DNA of 64,000 bases, taken from Plasmodium malariae. Lineage: Eukaryota > Apicomplexa > Aconoidasida > Haemosporida > Plasmodiidae. Made by a program: the position numbers and the translations under genes. Positions 14,314 through 26,625 of this stretch are shown here, piece by piece; position 1 is the first letter of the stretch, and each line of letters begins with the position of its first letter. The notes under the pieces were generated by a model, which saw nothing but the letters and a program-made list of their open reading frames with translations, did not search any database and was not told the DNA's origin. The stretch covers positions 186,001-250,000 of the forward strand of contig NC_041778.1 in NCBI RefSeq assembly GCF_900090045.1, in the 5' to 3' direction.

Positions 14314-14927
14314 TTATGCCATTTCACTGCGTATCTTATAAACCTTGTATATTAAATAACATGTTGACAAAAAGGGTATGAAAGCTATGGTCAGAGTAAA
14401 TGATGCTGAAATTAAATGGGCTTTAATATAATAAGCTGCCAACGCAGTGACTGTAGCTAAAACGGGTGTTGAAAATATCTTTAAACCTTTGAAAAAATTT
14501 TTGACTTTTTCGAAAAAATTCATACCACTTTTAATTGGAGCCTCTTTTTCAGAATCTATATATTTTAAAGCTTTTACTATTTCTTTTTCAACTATCAAAT
14601 CAATTTTTTTTATAAAAGCCATAATCTTGGATGCTATGTTTCTTGTCTGTTGTTCATAAATATTTTCTATTTTATCTACTATATTTTGTTCTAAAGTTTC
14701 GTAAGAGGAATTTAAACTCCTTGCACTTTCTACTAATACTCTATTTGTTCTTAATATAAATTTGTCATTCTTTGGTATATCGTAATTCTCTCCTAACATA
14801 TTATAAATGGTATCACCCGCCTGTAAACAAAAATTTGGATATTTCTATACATATATACCACACATTATTTAATGCAAAAAAAATTAGGAAAAAATGCCAA
14901 CTTTTACACCACATATAAACGAGTTAC

Positions 14928-14966
<39 letters not shown>

Positions 14967-15284
14967 CGTATATATTCAACACATCGGAAAACATACAAAA
15001 TTATTAAATATCACTGGTGCATTCACATAGCCATTCACTTCTTTTTATAATCTTACACTATTATTAGAATAAACAAGCAACATCCAAATTAAATGGATAA
15101 ACATATATGCTTTTATGAAAAGAGGAAGCAAGTTTAACTTCTCTTTTTTTCTACACTTTTCTAATGCTCTTAAATAAACCGCCCCATATATGTCACCTTT
15201 ATTATCTACATTTTTTTCGTTTCCATAATAATTCCTTGTTGTTGTAATATTGGGGTTAATATTATAATTTTTCCTCTTCAACAT
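14314..15284 (-). CDS. Plasmodium exported protein, two C-terminal membrane segments (two exons)
   Basis: Exon 1 is 15284-15057 (76 codons, recessed hydrophobic segment at about residues 54-72). The intron is 15056-14821 (GTAAGA donor, TTTACAG acceptor, phase 0) and exon 2 is 14820-14314; 244 aa. PEXEL RVLVE lies at residues 103-107. The middle is charged and probably helical (KIDLIVEKEIVKALKYID), and two hydrophobic segments occupy about residues 190-235, ending in a short basic tail. The stretch VEKEIVKA then FFEKVKNFF then KIFSTP resembles the C terminus of the LSA3-like protein (VEKEVNRA, FFSKLKNLI, KIFTIP). The position equals the unnamed exported-protein gene beside LSA3 in P. falciparum. 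Likely exported into the red cell and membrane-associated; function unknown. Confidence 0.8.
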
Positions 15285-15563
15285 TTCTTTTTACTGCTTT
15301 GAAAAAAAATTATAATTAAAAATGTTCTTAAATTGTATATCGTATAAAAAAAAGGATAAAAAATTAGAAAAATGCAAAAGAATAATAAAAAAATAGCAAA
15401 ATAACAAAATAACAAAATAACAAAATAACAAGAAAATTAAAGAACGAAATAATGATAATAAAAAAGTAACAAACGAGAAAATAAAAGAACGATAAAAAAA
15501 TAATAGTAAAATAATAGAACTAACGATGCCAAAATAACAAAATAATATCTAAATAACGAATTA

Positions 15564-15750
15564 ATAATAACAAAATGTAGAATTAATAACAAAATATAAA
15601 ATTAATAGAAACAAAATATAAAATTATTAGTAACAAAATATAAAATTATTATTAACAAAATATAAAATTATTATTAACAAAATATAAAGTTGTTAGTAAC
15701 AAAATATAAAGTTATTAGTAACAAAATACAAAATTAATAGTAACAAAATA
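15564..15750. repeat. about 22-bp AT-rich tandem repeat (AACAAAATATAAAATTATTAGT)
   Basis: About eight imperfect copies of a 21-23-bp unit upstream of the exported-protein gene. It is preceded at 15380-15440 by AACAAAAT 8-9-mers. Non-coding. Confidence 0.75.
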
Positions 15751-18300
15751 ACATAATAATGATAATACACAAATGGAACAATGATAACAAAAAAGCAAAA
15801 TTACAAAATAATGATAACAAAAGAACAAAATAGTAATATTGTATATCATTATACATGTCATGAGAAAAAATTAATTTATTTTTACTATTACTCAAAAAAA
15901 AAAAAGGCAGTTCCAACTTGTAACCTGCTTTAAGTAATGCTTAAAATCACCCGTGCAGCTTTTCTTTTTACAGATGATAAAGAATGAAATAGTAATTTAT
16001 AAGTAATACAGTACAAAATAGGAACTAAAGATATCTTTATGAAAAATAAAGCAAAAATGCATCTTCGTAATTTTTTTTTTTTATATTTTTTGTTTAAAAG
16101 AAAAATAAAAAATTTCTATTGGAATTGTTTTTTCTTTAAATTTTCAAAAAAAAATTACACATATATATGTATATATAATGGAAGTACAAAATAAATAAAA
16201 AGGGAAGTAAAAAAAAAGGTACATTATCCATCAAGTATTTATATATATTAACGTATAATGGAATATTGTGTATATAATTATTATAAAAATTTTATTTATT
16301 TGTAATAATTTTATAATGTGTATTTATCATGTGCGAGAGGAATTTAATATGTAAAACAAAACATTATTTTACGCAGATATATCGTTTATATGTTAATAAA
16401 TACTAATATATACATTTTGCATATATACTTTATCTAAATTATGTATATATGATTATATAAAAAATTTAAGTCTACTTATTTTATAAATTTAAAAGGTAAA
16501 ATAAAACAAAGAGTCACCGTTTTCCTTCATCGTTTTTCTCTTTTAACAAATAAATACCATTAAGGTTTTTTCTTTTAATTATAATTTTTAGAATACTATA
16601 ATAAGTTATGTAAAATACATAAATCAGCAAGTTAATTTTGCAGTGGAAAAATAAAATAAAATAAAAGTTTGCATTAGGAATATTACCATAATTATATTGT
16701 ATTAATATATACAAACACTTTTCTGTAAATGGTAATTAACTTTCTAAATAGTATGCATATATATATTAAATGTAAAGATTATTACAAAAAAATCAAACAA
16801 ATTCATAAAAAAGAATAATAAAATGAAAGGAATGTTTTCGTAACTTTTACTGCGGTTACATAGCCATTATATTATACCGCTTAAACTTCATCTAGAATAG
16901 TTTTCCATATGTTTAATGATTTGAAAAAGATATACACATACATACACATTATGTATAATTAAATAATGTATTATATGTATTTACTAAGTGGAATATTATG
17001 TAAAAATTGATCTTTTTTTTTTTTTTTTTGATAATATATATTGAATTCGTTCTTTATGACATTCGTATAATTCTCCTAAAAGAATCTGAATTAAGAATGT
17101 CCAAAATGAAAATATGTTCATTAAAGATATTGGGAATTAAAATCTTATATTAATAAATTTAGGCTACATTGGCAAGAAGTCTATTTGAGAGTATGTATAG
17201 TATTGGAATAGGGGACTACTATTAAAAAAAAAAAAATTTTATTTATATATTTTTTAAATGATTTGAACTTATAAAATAATAAAATGCACTATATAATTAA
17301 TTTATAAAAAGTACAGTAGTTTTATCGTTTTGATAATATTCCTTACTAAGACTCAATAATGACATTAATAGGAGTTGATAATGCTACCAATTAGGATAAT
17401 CATATAAAACTCACAAAAACGAAAAGACATATTACTATTACATTTTTAATTTTGTTTTTAACGAATATCCTAGGATTTTCAGAAACCCCACTGACAGTTC
17501 TTATTAAAAATAAAGTGTAAATACTCAGAAAAAAAATATAAAATAAATACGCGTTTTGTTTTCCAAAAATCGCACATATATAGATATATACATACATATA
17601 GGAGATGCATATACGAGCTCACTTTTTTTTAAAATGAAATATTTAAGTGCGAGTTAATATATATGATATATAAAAGCATAATTATACATTTTAAAAGGGA
17701 AAAATATTACCAGTATGAAAATATAATATGGCTATATCTTTTCTTATTATAGGGATTAGCTAAATATGGTACATATACACATAATAGAAATAAAAAAAGT
17801 AGTAATGATAATAACTATACTAATGACAAAATTATCTTTTCTCTATTTTACAATAAAAAAGAATTTTTTACATACATTAAAACAGCACATATCCTGTACA
17901 CTTACAGAACAAATAATAAAAATAAAAAGTTCAAATTAAACCCATATTTTGTGTATTGGTATATATATGCGTAAAAAACCCCATATCTCCAGTTAACTTC
18001 TGAAAAGGCATTTGCACAAATGTATTATATAAATATTCTTAGGTAGACTTGTACGAATTATTATGAACTGTGTTAATAATATATAGTTGTCATTATTAAG
18101 TAAATTTTTTCCATGAGGTATAATATGTTACATTCAATGTAGTTCCCTTTAATGAATAATTTAGACCTCATGTATAATTATTCATGTACTATTTAAGGTA
18201 TCTCTTACTTGAGCAGTTTAAAATTCAGCTATTGTCCTTTCCGTGTTTCATATATTTTGACTTTAGCAGCGTTACACTTAAATAATATTTTTAATATTAA

Positions 18301-18425
18301 ACGGAAGAAGGAAAGAAAAAGGATAAAGAAAAAGAAGTAGAAATAGAAATAGAAGTTGAAATAGAAATAGAAGTTGAAATAGAAAAAGTAGTATAAATGA
18401 AGTAGAAATGATATAGAAAAAGTGA
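18301..18425. repeat. purine-rich GAAATAGAAGTT repeat
   Basis: A run of GAAATAGAAATAGAAGTT-type units, almost all purine on the plus strand apart from single T residues. Low-complexity, non-coding; the minus strand reads as a Phe/Tyr-rich shadow frame. Confidence 0.7.
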
Positions 18426-18641
18426 TCAATTAAAAATAGCCATTGTGAAGTAACACCCTAATACCTTTTTTATATCCATCAAAACAACTACATTACAGTC
18501 ATAATGTTTTCCTCAATTGTAATTTTTAATTAGCATTATCATTAATCCATGCAACATTTTAGTATTTACTATATATACATTTTTACTGTTAGGAGTAAAA
18601 ATGAACAAAATATATATTCTTTGTGTATATGATTGCGTAAA

Positions 18642-18672
<31 letters not shown>

Positions 18673-19312
18673 ATATGAATATATGAATATGTTCATAATA
18701 TGTCATGCGTTATTTTTCCATGAATTTTTTTTTATTCCTATTTTAAAATATTTACTAAAAAAATAGAGGTTCAGGATATACTATTTCTTAAATTAAAAAG
18801 AATAAAATTAGGTGAAAAATATTCACGTACAGTAAATTTTAAAGTAGTACAACTACTTTTTCATGGGTTTAACATTAATGTAAAAAGAAGCTTAACCTGC
18901 TTTTAACAATTCTGAAATTTTTTAAGTTTATACAAATATAAATATGTGTATATATGAACATGTTTAAAAGCAAGATTTTTCATGTTTAATTCCTAAATAA
19001 CAAATGTAGCATAAATACTCCATAACAATTATTTTCTCTATATAGTAATAATATTTACTCCCTAACAGTTTTTTCACTGCAAGAGCAATTCTCATAATCA
19101 GATCAACCTGATCACACATAATATCCTGTGCAATTATCTATTTATTCAACTCCTTTAAGCATTCACATGTAGTTTACATACTTTCCCATTTAGCATTTTT
19201 TATTTCAGTTTATATATGCACTATAATATGTAGGTTCAGATTATAAATTATTTTTTTTATCTTTTTTTACAACATATTTTTTATACTTTATATGTTACAT
19301 TATCAAAAAGGG

Positions 19313-19318
<6 letters not shown>

Positions 19319-19348
<30 letters not shown>
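19319..19348. repeat. (TA)n microsatellite
   Basis: About 15 TA units in the spacer upstream of the first PHIST gene. Confidence 0.85.
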
Positions 19349-19352
<4 letters not shown>

Positions 19353-19632
19353 GTATATAAACATATAGGTGCAAAAACAACAAAACAAATAGATTTATTT
19401 TCTTAATCTGTATTATATACTTGAAAATAATAAAACATCCCATAAGTTAATTTTTACGCGTTTTCTTAAAAAAAAATTATACCCCCTTAATATTTATTAT
19501 ACCATCTTTTTTTTATAAAGATACCACAGTTGCTTATCATCAACAACTATAAGCTATCCTTTTAGTGTTGTTTAATTTTATCAATACACAATAGCTTAAA
19601 TAAAAGTACAATTTTAAAATAATGCACAATTC

Positions 19633-19633
<1 letters not shown>

Positions 19634-19671
<38 letters not shown>
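19634..19671. repeat. (TA)n microsatellite
   Basis: About 19 TA units, followed by AT-rich trinucleotide runs. Confidence 0.85.
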
Positions 19672-19674
<3 letters not shown>

Positions 19675-20748
19675 ATAGAAATAATAATAATATTGTTTCT
19701 TTTTATATTTATTTATTTTATTTTATTTTGCCGATTTATAATAAAAAAAAAAAAAAAAAACGCTGCTAATTGGGTAAAAATGAATAAAAAAGTGGTAAAA
19801 AAAAAAAAAAAAGAATAGGTCATGATTTTAAGAACAGAAAAAAAAAAAAAAAGCAGACACCTATTGCGAAAAATAAGAGTTCAGATTGCACATACTCAAT
19901 AGTCATAAGTTATTTGAAAATAAAACAAAGTTGCACAACATTCACTTTTTTAAAAACTAAATTTAATTATTTCGTAAATAAAATACTTTTTATGATGAAC
20001 TACGTATAAATATATATATAATATTTATTTTTTTTTATAGATATATTTTGTTCTGTTAAATATTTTTCCATTTAGAATTATTATATATATATATATATAT
20101 ATATGGAATTTATTTTAATTTCTTTTTCATTGTTTACAAAATTATAAACACCTTTTTGTTAAATTTTTGCAAAAATGGAATTACATTTTAAAATTTTTAA
20201 TTAAATTAATTTTTTTTTATTATAACCATATGTAAAAATAATAGTTGTATTTTCACAGTACCTTTTGTGATATTCTAATATATGCATCCTGATTTGTGCT
20301 CATTAGAGTAACCCTTTTAATTTTTAAGTGTAAGAATTTTTAATTATATAGAAATGTATAAAATAAAACTTAACTTTTTAACATCGCCTATTACTTGTGG
20401 AATATAGCTTAAGTACTGCTGATTTAGTATTTTTAAAGTTTATATATATATATATATAAGTACATATGTATAATAAATAAAAGGTTTTAAAATAATATAA
20501 TTGTTTGGTTTAGCAATTTTTTATCAAGCAGAATTCTTACTGTACATTATTTATTACATCATAAAAATAGAACTAATATTTTTTTTTTTTTTTTTAATTT
20601 TTATTATTTTTAACATAATTAAATATCGAAAATATTTTTGATATTATTAACAATAATAATATACCAATTTTAGAAAAAAAGGAGTGCTTTTTCCTTTAAG
20701 AAAAATTCAAGTGTTGTTTAAATTTTGTACAAGTCAGAAATTGAAAAA

Positions 20749-21861
20749 ATGAATAGAAAAAATAAAGGATTTACAAATTTGGCAAGATATATGTCATTTA
20801 AAATGTTGTTTTATTGTTTGCCCATTCTTTCGTTGCTAGTTAGAAGAAAAATTAATCAAGCGGAAGCGCATGTATGTATACGCACATACGTGCTTAATGT
20901 ATATATGCGCAATATATATATGTGAACACTATATATTTACATATTAAATTTATATTAAATGCATTTCCCCTTCGAATTATTCGCTACCACTTTTTAAAAA
21001 ATGTTTATCTTTAAAATTTTATTTTTATAGGAGATCAATACAATATTAACCGAGGAAAATGTGTGCTTAGGGTTACAAATGAAAAGTGCAAATTTTGGAA
21101 GAAATTTAACAGAAGCGCATTCAGAAGATTCATTAAAAATAAATGAGAAAAACGATCATCAGAGTGAGCAAATAGCTGATAACTTAAGATTACGGAACAG
21201 TAAGAATATTATTAACAGAACGATAAAAAACGAAACAAAAGATGCAACAAAAACGAAAAGGAAAGAAACTGAAGTTGGGCATTTCTCCAATAGGACCTCA
21301 GAAAATAAAGGGAATGAAGAACAAATTAAATTTAAAGCAGTAGAAAATGAAAATTTCGGGAACAAAATCTTAGAAAGTAGAATAAAATTGACAGAAGAAG
21401 AAGTGACAGAAATATTAGATTCATTAGAAGATGTTGTATCGAAAAAAGAAATGTATATTGTATGGTTTAATGTTCATAATCATTGTATAAAAAAATATTA
21501 TGCGATGATAGAAGAGTTATGGACAAATATTAAATTGTCAGCATTTTGTCGTAATCTTTCAGAAAAGGATTTACTTAAAATATGGTGGAAAGCTTACCCG
21601 GATCTTATTACTGAACTAAAAGAGAACGATAAAAATTGTATAATCGACTTTTACAATTTATTTGATAGAGGAGAGTGCACACGTGATGAATATAAAAATT
21701 TCATAGATAACAGAAAGAAAAATTGGACATCCATTACAAATGTAATGAAATATAAATGGAATAATTTGTTAATGGATCTAATAAAAAACATCACCAGCTG
21801 GGAATATACTAATGATGATAATCCATTAAATTCGCCCGACCCTCCTATGTTTTCATTTTAA
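20749..21861 (+). CDS. PHIST-domain exported protein, copy 1 (two exons)
   Basis: Exon 1 is 20749-20871 (41 codons; hydrophobic core MLFYCLPILSLLV). The intron starts GTATGT and ends TTTTATAG (20872-21030, phase 0); exon 2 is 21031-21861. Total 317 aa. PEXEL RNLTE is at residues 65-69. A charged linker follows, then a PHIST helical domain at about residues 180-305. It has the family's spaced aromatic residues: YIVWFNVHNH, MIEELW, KIWWKAYPDL, NWTSITNVMKYKWNNLL. I start at the ATG at 20749 because the upstream in-frame codon is only a TTG. PHIST proteins are exported into the infected red cell, where some bind the cytoskeleton or adhesion complexes. This copy's partner is not visible. Its tandem neighbour is copy 2. 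Confidence 0.88.
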
Positions 21862-24805
21862 AAAGGTAGAGAGAAACAGCGATTAAAAATAATATGGTAA
21901 TTGTGCAAACTGGTAAGGGAAAAACTCGGCAAATAAGAAACCCGACACATTGATGGACCAAAAATTAGATAAACAAAAAAATAAATTAATAAATAAACGA
22001 GTGATTAAATAAGCGAGCACATAAAGGGATGAATGGGGAACAAGGCACTGAGAACGACCTTAGCAAGTACCCACACGTGCAGTGTTTGCATTAAGCTCAA
22101 AAAATGAACGAGAAAGTTGATCTTTTTCCTCAATCCCATTTTCCCCGTAGCAATTTAGAATAATCATAAATCTGTTTTGTTAGTTTATACAAGCAAAGAG
22201 TTTGAAAATTATTTGTTTTCAGTAAAATTATTCGATTTTCTTAATTTCGTTATTTTATAATTCCAGATTTGTTAATAAAATTTGTTGGAAAAATAAAAAA
22301 AAAGGAAAACTTTTTCCCTTTTACTTATTTTTGAAAATTTGCTCAGAATTATATTTTCAAGAAAAATAACATTTTTTTAATTATACCTTACGTCGAATAT
22401 GCATGTAACATGATATATATATATATATATATATTCATATATGTGTTTTTCAGCTTTTATTTGATTGTGTTTGTTTATTCATTTATGGATTTTAGTTTTT
22501 GTTAACTTTATTACGCAAGCTTTTTGTTTTTTTTGTTATTTATATAAAAAGCAGAGTAGACTACCTATTCATTTAGGCCTTTCTTGTGTTTGCCTAGTAA
22601 TTATACCACAAAAAACGGACAACTAGTATATAATACTTTAGTTTTAATTTTTAATAACAAAATTAAGATGAATTAAACTGCTAAGCGTTTTGAATAAATA
22701 GGCATCCAAACGTCTGCAGAATATTTCTGTAATGCTAAATTTAAGTAATTTTGCGATATTTTGAAAAGCATGAAAAGTAACGAGTAATCATGCATACATA
22801 CGTACATACATATATATAAACATATGCATACGTCTTTGCACTTTTGTGTATATGCGTATATATATTATAATATCGTACATCCTAATCCTTACAATTCACT
22901 TAATTTCTTATGTTTATAATATTAAGGCAAAAATGGGAAACCTGAACGAGCCATAAATGTTCTGCAATTATTGTACAATATGTATGCATCATTGTATGTT
23001 TGTAGGCATCCCATTCTTTATGCATTTAATTCGCTAATGATCATATTTCACTTTTACCGTGATAATATAATATAACGTTGATATATTTCTATTTTTATCT
23101 CTACATTTATTATACACTATTCTACTGTTCAGTCATTTAACCTGCTTATTAACAGTGCTACTGCTCATCTATACAGGTACACTTATTTAACTATTATTTT
23201 TTCACTCAGAATAAACATTCTTTTTATCTTTTCACAATATATCATTTATTTTTTTATTTCACCATTGACATAATTATACTTAATAAAATTTACAAGTTTG
23301 CCAAACTACCCCAACAAAATGAATTAATGTATAAGGGCATACTCTACAATAATGTGTATATGGCTAGTTGTTTATTCTTTTTTTTTTTTTTTTTTAATTT
23401 ATTTCTTTTTTTTTATGGCAAATTAAAAAGAAAAAAATAATATGCATATAGAATATATTTTTTAAAAAGTATATATAGAACAAATCATTTTTAACGTATA
23501 GTATACAAAAGGGAAAAAAAAAAAAAATACTTTTATACAAATGTTCTTGTTTTCCTTATTTAAAATTAGCATTTTCATAACAACATTCGGTTTTATTTAA
23601 AATAAATAAAAATGAAAACAAAAATGAAAGAAAAAAAAACAATTTTAAAAAATAAAATTTTGTGCATAAGTATGCACTCTTACAAAAAAGTTCAGAACAG
23701 AACTGTTAAAAAAAAAAAAATTGGCAAAAATAATTGGTTACGACATAGCAAATATATATACATATATGTGAAAGTGAAAAAAACGTTAAAATATTAATGC
23801 GTTAAAATTCCCAAACATATATACATTAAAGTGTTAAAATACTGAAATGTTCAATTATCATCATGTTAAACCGCCACACCGATAGACAGCTAAAACTTGA
23901 ACATATTAAAATTTTGTAAAGCGACAAAATGAAACAAAATAGACAACCAAACTCCCAAACACAGATTTATTCTCCTATTTTTTTGGTAATAATAAACTTA
24001 TTTTTTGTGTAGCTGTAGAGTTCTCATGGGGTATAGATTTGCATATTATATTTTTTTTGTAATTAAAATTGTTATTATTAAATCTTTTTATTATTTTTTT
24101 TTTTTTTTGTTATATTTTGTTATATTTTTTTTTTTTTTTCGTTTTTTTGGTATAATATATTTGAAAAAAGGTTTTCAAATTTAAGATTTTATAATTAAAA
24201 TAATTATTCTGAATTTGTTATATATGTATGTGTATATATGTATGTGTATATATGTATGTGTATATATGTATGTGTATATATGTATGTGTATATATGTATG
24301 TGTATATATGTATGTGTATATATGTATGTGTATATATATATGTGTATATATATATATATGTACATACATAATAATTATTATCAGCGCATGCAATGTTGTG
24401 GCATATCTGTAATTTATTGTTAATAGTTTTATTTTAAAATGCACTTTAAGAATATATAGAACAAATATAAACAAATAGAACAAATGCAATAAAATTAAAT
24501 TAGTAATAGTTTAAGATTAAGTTTACCACATGTAGAATTTTTCTCAAGTTCTACATGTTGTCCCCCATTCAGACACATAGACATTTTACTTAAAATACTG
24601 TAAAGTTTGTGCTTGAAATTTTGCTACACTTCATATTTTATTTTATTTATCTTTTTTTTGTATGTCATAATAACATTGCGCTAATTTTTTATATTTTTGT
24701 CTTTTTTTTTTTTGATTTTTCTTTTTAAGTTTTATAACAAAGTTAAAAATATAAAAATTAAAAAATAAATTATGGTAACTTTTTTGTAAATAAATTTATT
24801 CAAAA
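21862..24805. other. 3-kb spacer between the two PHIST genes
   Basis: The first 300 bp are less AT-rich than the rest and are probably 3' UTR of PHIST copy 1. No credible gene follows; the Lys-rich frame at 23612-23797 is poly-A derived. The segment ends in poly-T tracts (about 24090-24140) and a 12-bp tandem repeat upstream of PHIST copy 2. Confidence 0.6.
24219..24360. repeat. 12-bp tandem repeat TATATGTATGTG
   Basis: About ten nearly perfect copies, merging into (TA)n at the right end, some 450 bp upstream of PHIST copy 2. It yields overlapping Tyr/Val/Cys-rich shadow frames on both strands. Confidence 0.9.
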
Positions 24806-25761
24806 ATGAAGTCCAAATATGCAAGTTTTTCAAACTTAATACAGTCTAAACATTTTAGAGCTTCAGTACGCACGTTGACTTGTCTTTTGCTACTAGTAAG
24901 ATAGTATACATATGTGCTTTAATTTTGTATGCATGTACGTGGATATATATATGTATGTTTCATCCTACTGGAGTGTGTATCTTGTATATATATATAAAAG
25001 GGAAAAAAAATTTTTTTTATAAACAACCTCCTTTATTAATACACTTGTAGAACATACAGCATTTTATTCTTCCTCAAGAAAAGTCGTATTCGCTTTTACC
25101 ATTAAGTAAGATATACAGTGATAGAGGTTTAGTTGAGAAACCTCCAACACACTGGAAAACTGGTATATGGAGTGATGATAAAAAGAGTCCTAGTTCAAAA
25201 TTAGGAGGGAACTTCGATAAATCAAATGAATTGTTAGATAGATTAAGATATACAGTGAAAAATTACATAAACAAAGATACAATTAGTGAAAAAAGAAGAG
25301 AAAAAAAAGAAAATGCATTTAACGAAAACTACGAAAGTAACCTAAAATTATCAGAAGCAGAATTAAAAAAAAAAGTTGATGATTTATATTTTTTTGTTAC
25401 TATAAAAGATATGCATGACATATGGTATCATATTTATGATCGACGCAGGTGCGTATATATTGAAATGATGAAAAAAATTTGGGATAAATGTGTAGAATTT
25501 GCAGAAAAGAAAAATATTTCCAAGAAAATTTTAATTAAAACATGGTGGAGTGCTTATTCTGATTTTATGGTTGAGTTACAAAAATTTGACGCTGATTCTT
25601 TAAGCAATTTTATTGACTTATATAAGGGGAAACCTTGTACTCGTTATAAATTCATAGAATTATTAAATAAGAATAAGAGTGATTGGAAAGAAATCACGGA
25701 AAAAATGAAGAACAAATGGAAAAAGCAGTTGCACACTAAACTAAAACACCATGCAAAATAA
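24806..25761 (+). CDS. PHIST-domain exported protein, copy 2 (two exons)
   Basis: Exon 1 is 24806-24895 (30 codons, hydrophobic TLTCLLLL at its end). The intron runs from GTAAGA to CTTGTAG (24896-25050, phase 0) and exon 2 is 25051-25761; 266 aa. PEXEL RGLVE is at residues 55-59. The PHIST domain covers about residues 135-258, with DIWYHIYDRR, MMKKIWDKC, IKTWWSAYSDF, CTRYKFIELL and DWKEITEKMKNKWKKQL. It aligns along its length with copy 1 (IWW/TWW, CTRDE/CTRYK, KYKWNN/KNKWKK), so the two are tandem paralogues of a shared type. The basic C terminus could favour membrane or nucleic-acid contact (inference). Position matches the PHIST pair next to RFC1 in P. falciparum. Confidence 0.88.
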
Positions 25762-25949
25762 AAATACAAAACAGCGTATTTCTAAAAAAAGAACAATTGT
25801 TGCTCTACTAAAAAAAAAAAAAAATTGAGTAAACAAAATGAAGTTGTAAAACGTACATACATACATATATATATATATATATCCCTCTTTTCATTCTTTG
25901 GCGCTTACGGAAAAAAGTGCAAAGCAATTACTAATTTGAATAATTGCAA

Positions 25950-25980
<31 letters not shown>

Positions 25981-26591
25981 GACACTTTTTGCATCATAAA
26001 TGTTTTTTTTTTTTTTTTTTTTTTTTTTTTGTATGTTTATGTTTTAAATCTTCTTAATATTATAAATATTATTTAACTATAATGTTCAATTTGATAAGTT
26101 TAATACTCCATTATAATGATGCAACTTTAATCTGATAAATCAATGATAGTTCAAAACAAAAAGAAAAAAGGGATGTCTTTATATGTCTACATAAAGTAAA
26201 ATTTTAATTTATTATATAATTTAATCTTAACGTCTTATATTTAATAAATTGTTTAATTTTTTAATTGGGAAAAAACGCGTAAAATGCTATTTTCCTCCCT
26301 AAGTGTTTTGTACACTCATATATATATATACATATTTTTATGTACATATAGTAGTACGAACATAAATCACTTTTCTCTTTTTATCCCACATTTCTTTAAA
26401 AATATGTTGAATAAAACGTATTCTGAAAAAAACATTTGCCTTATAATATGCGTATATAAAGTTTAAAATAAAATATTATCAAATTATTTATGTACTGGAT
26501 TTATTCCTTGTGGTATTAAGGAGAGTCTTTATAGTCCCCCAGGAAGACGGTTAACATATATATATATATATGTATGTATTCCTATATGTTA

Positions 26592-26625
<34 letters not shown>

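Larger units (their letters stand above)
15285..20748. other. 5.5-kb gene-poor spacer between divergent exported genes
   Basis: It lies between the 5' ends of the minus-strand exported gene and the plus-strand PHIST gene, so it should hold both promoters. No open frame here looks real; those at 16514-16714, 17400-17597 and 18229-18429 are short, Phe/Ile/Tyr-rich and lack a PEXEL or partner exon. It contains the repeats listed separately plus TA runs at 19319-19348 and 19634-19671. Confidence 0.6.

Noticed and set aside
17400..17597. Minus-strand hydrophobic frame considered as exon 1 of another exported gene
   Set aside because: No second exon with PEXEL or any open frame follows within 1 kb downstream.
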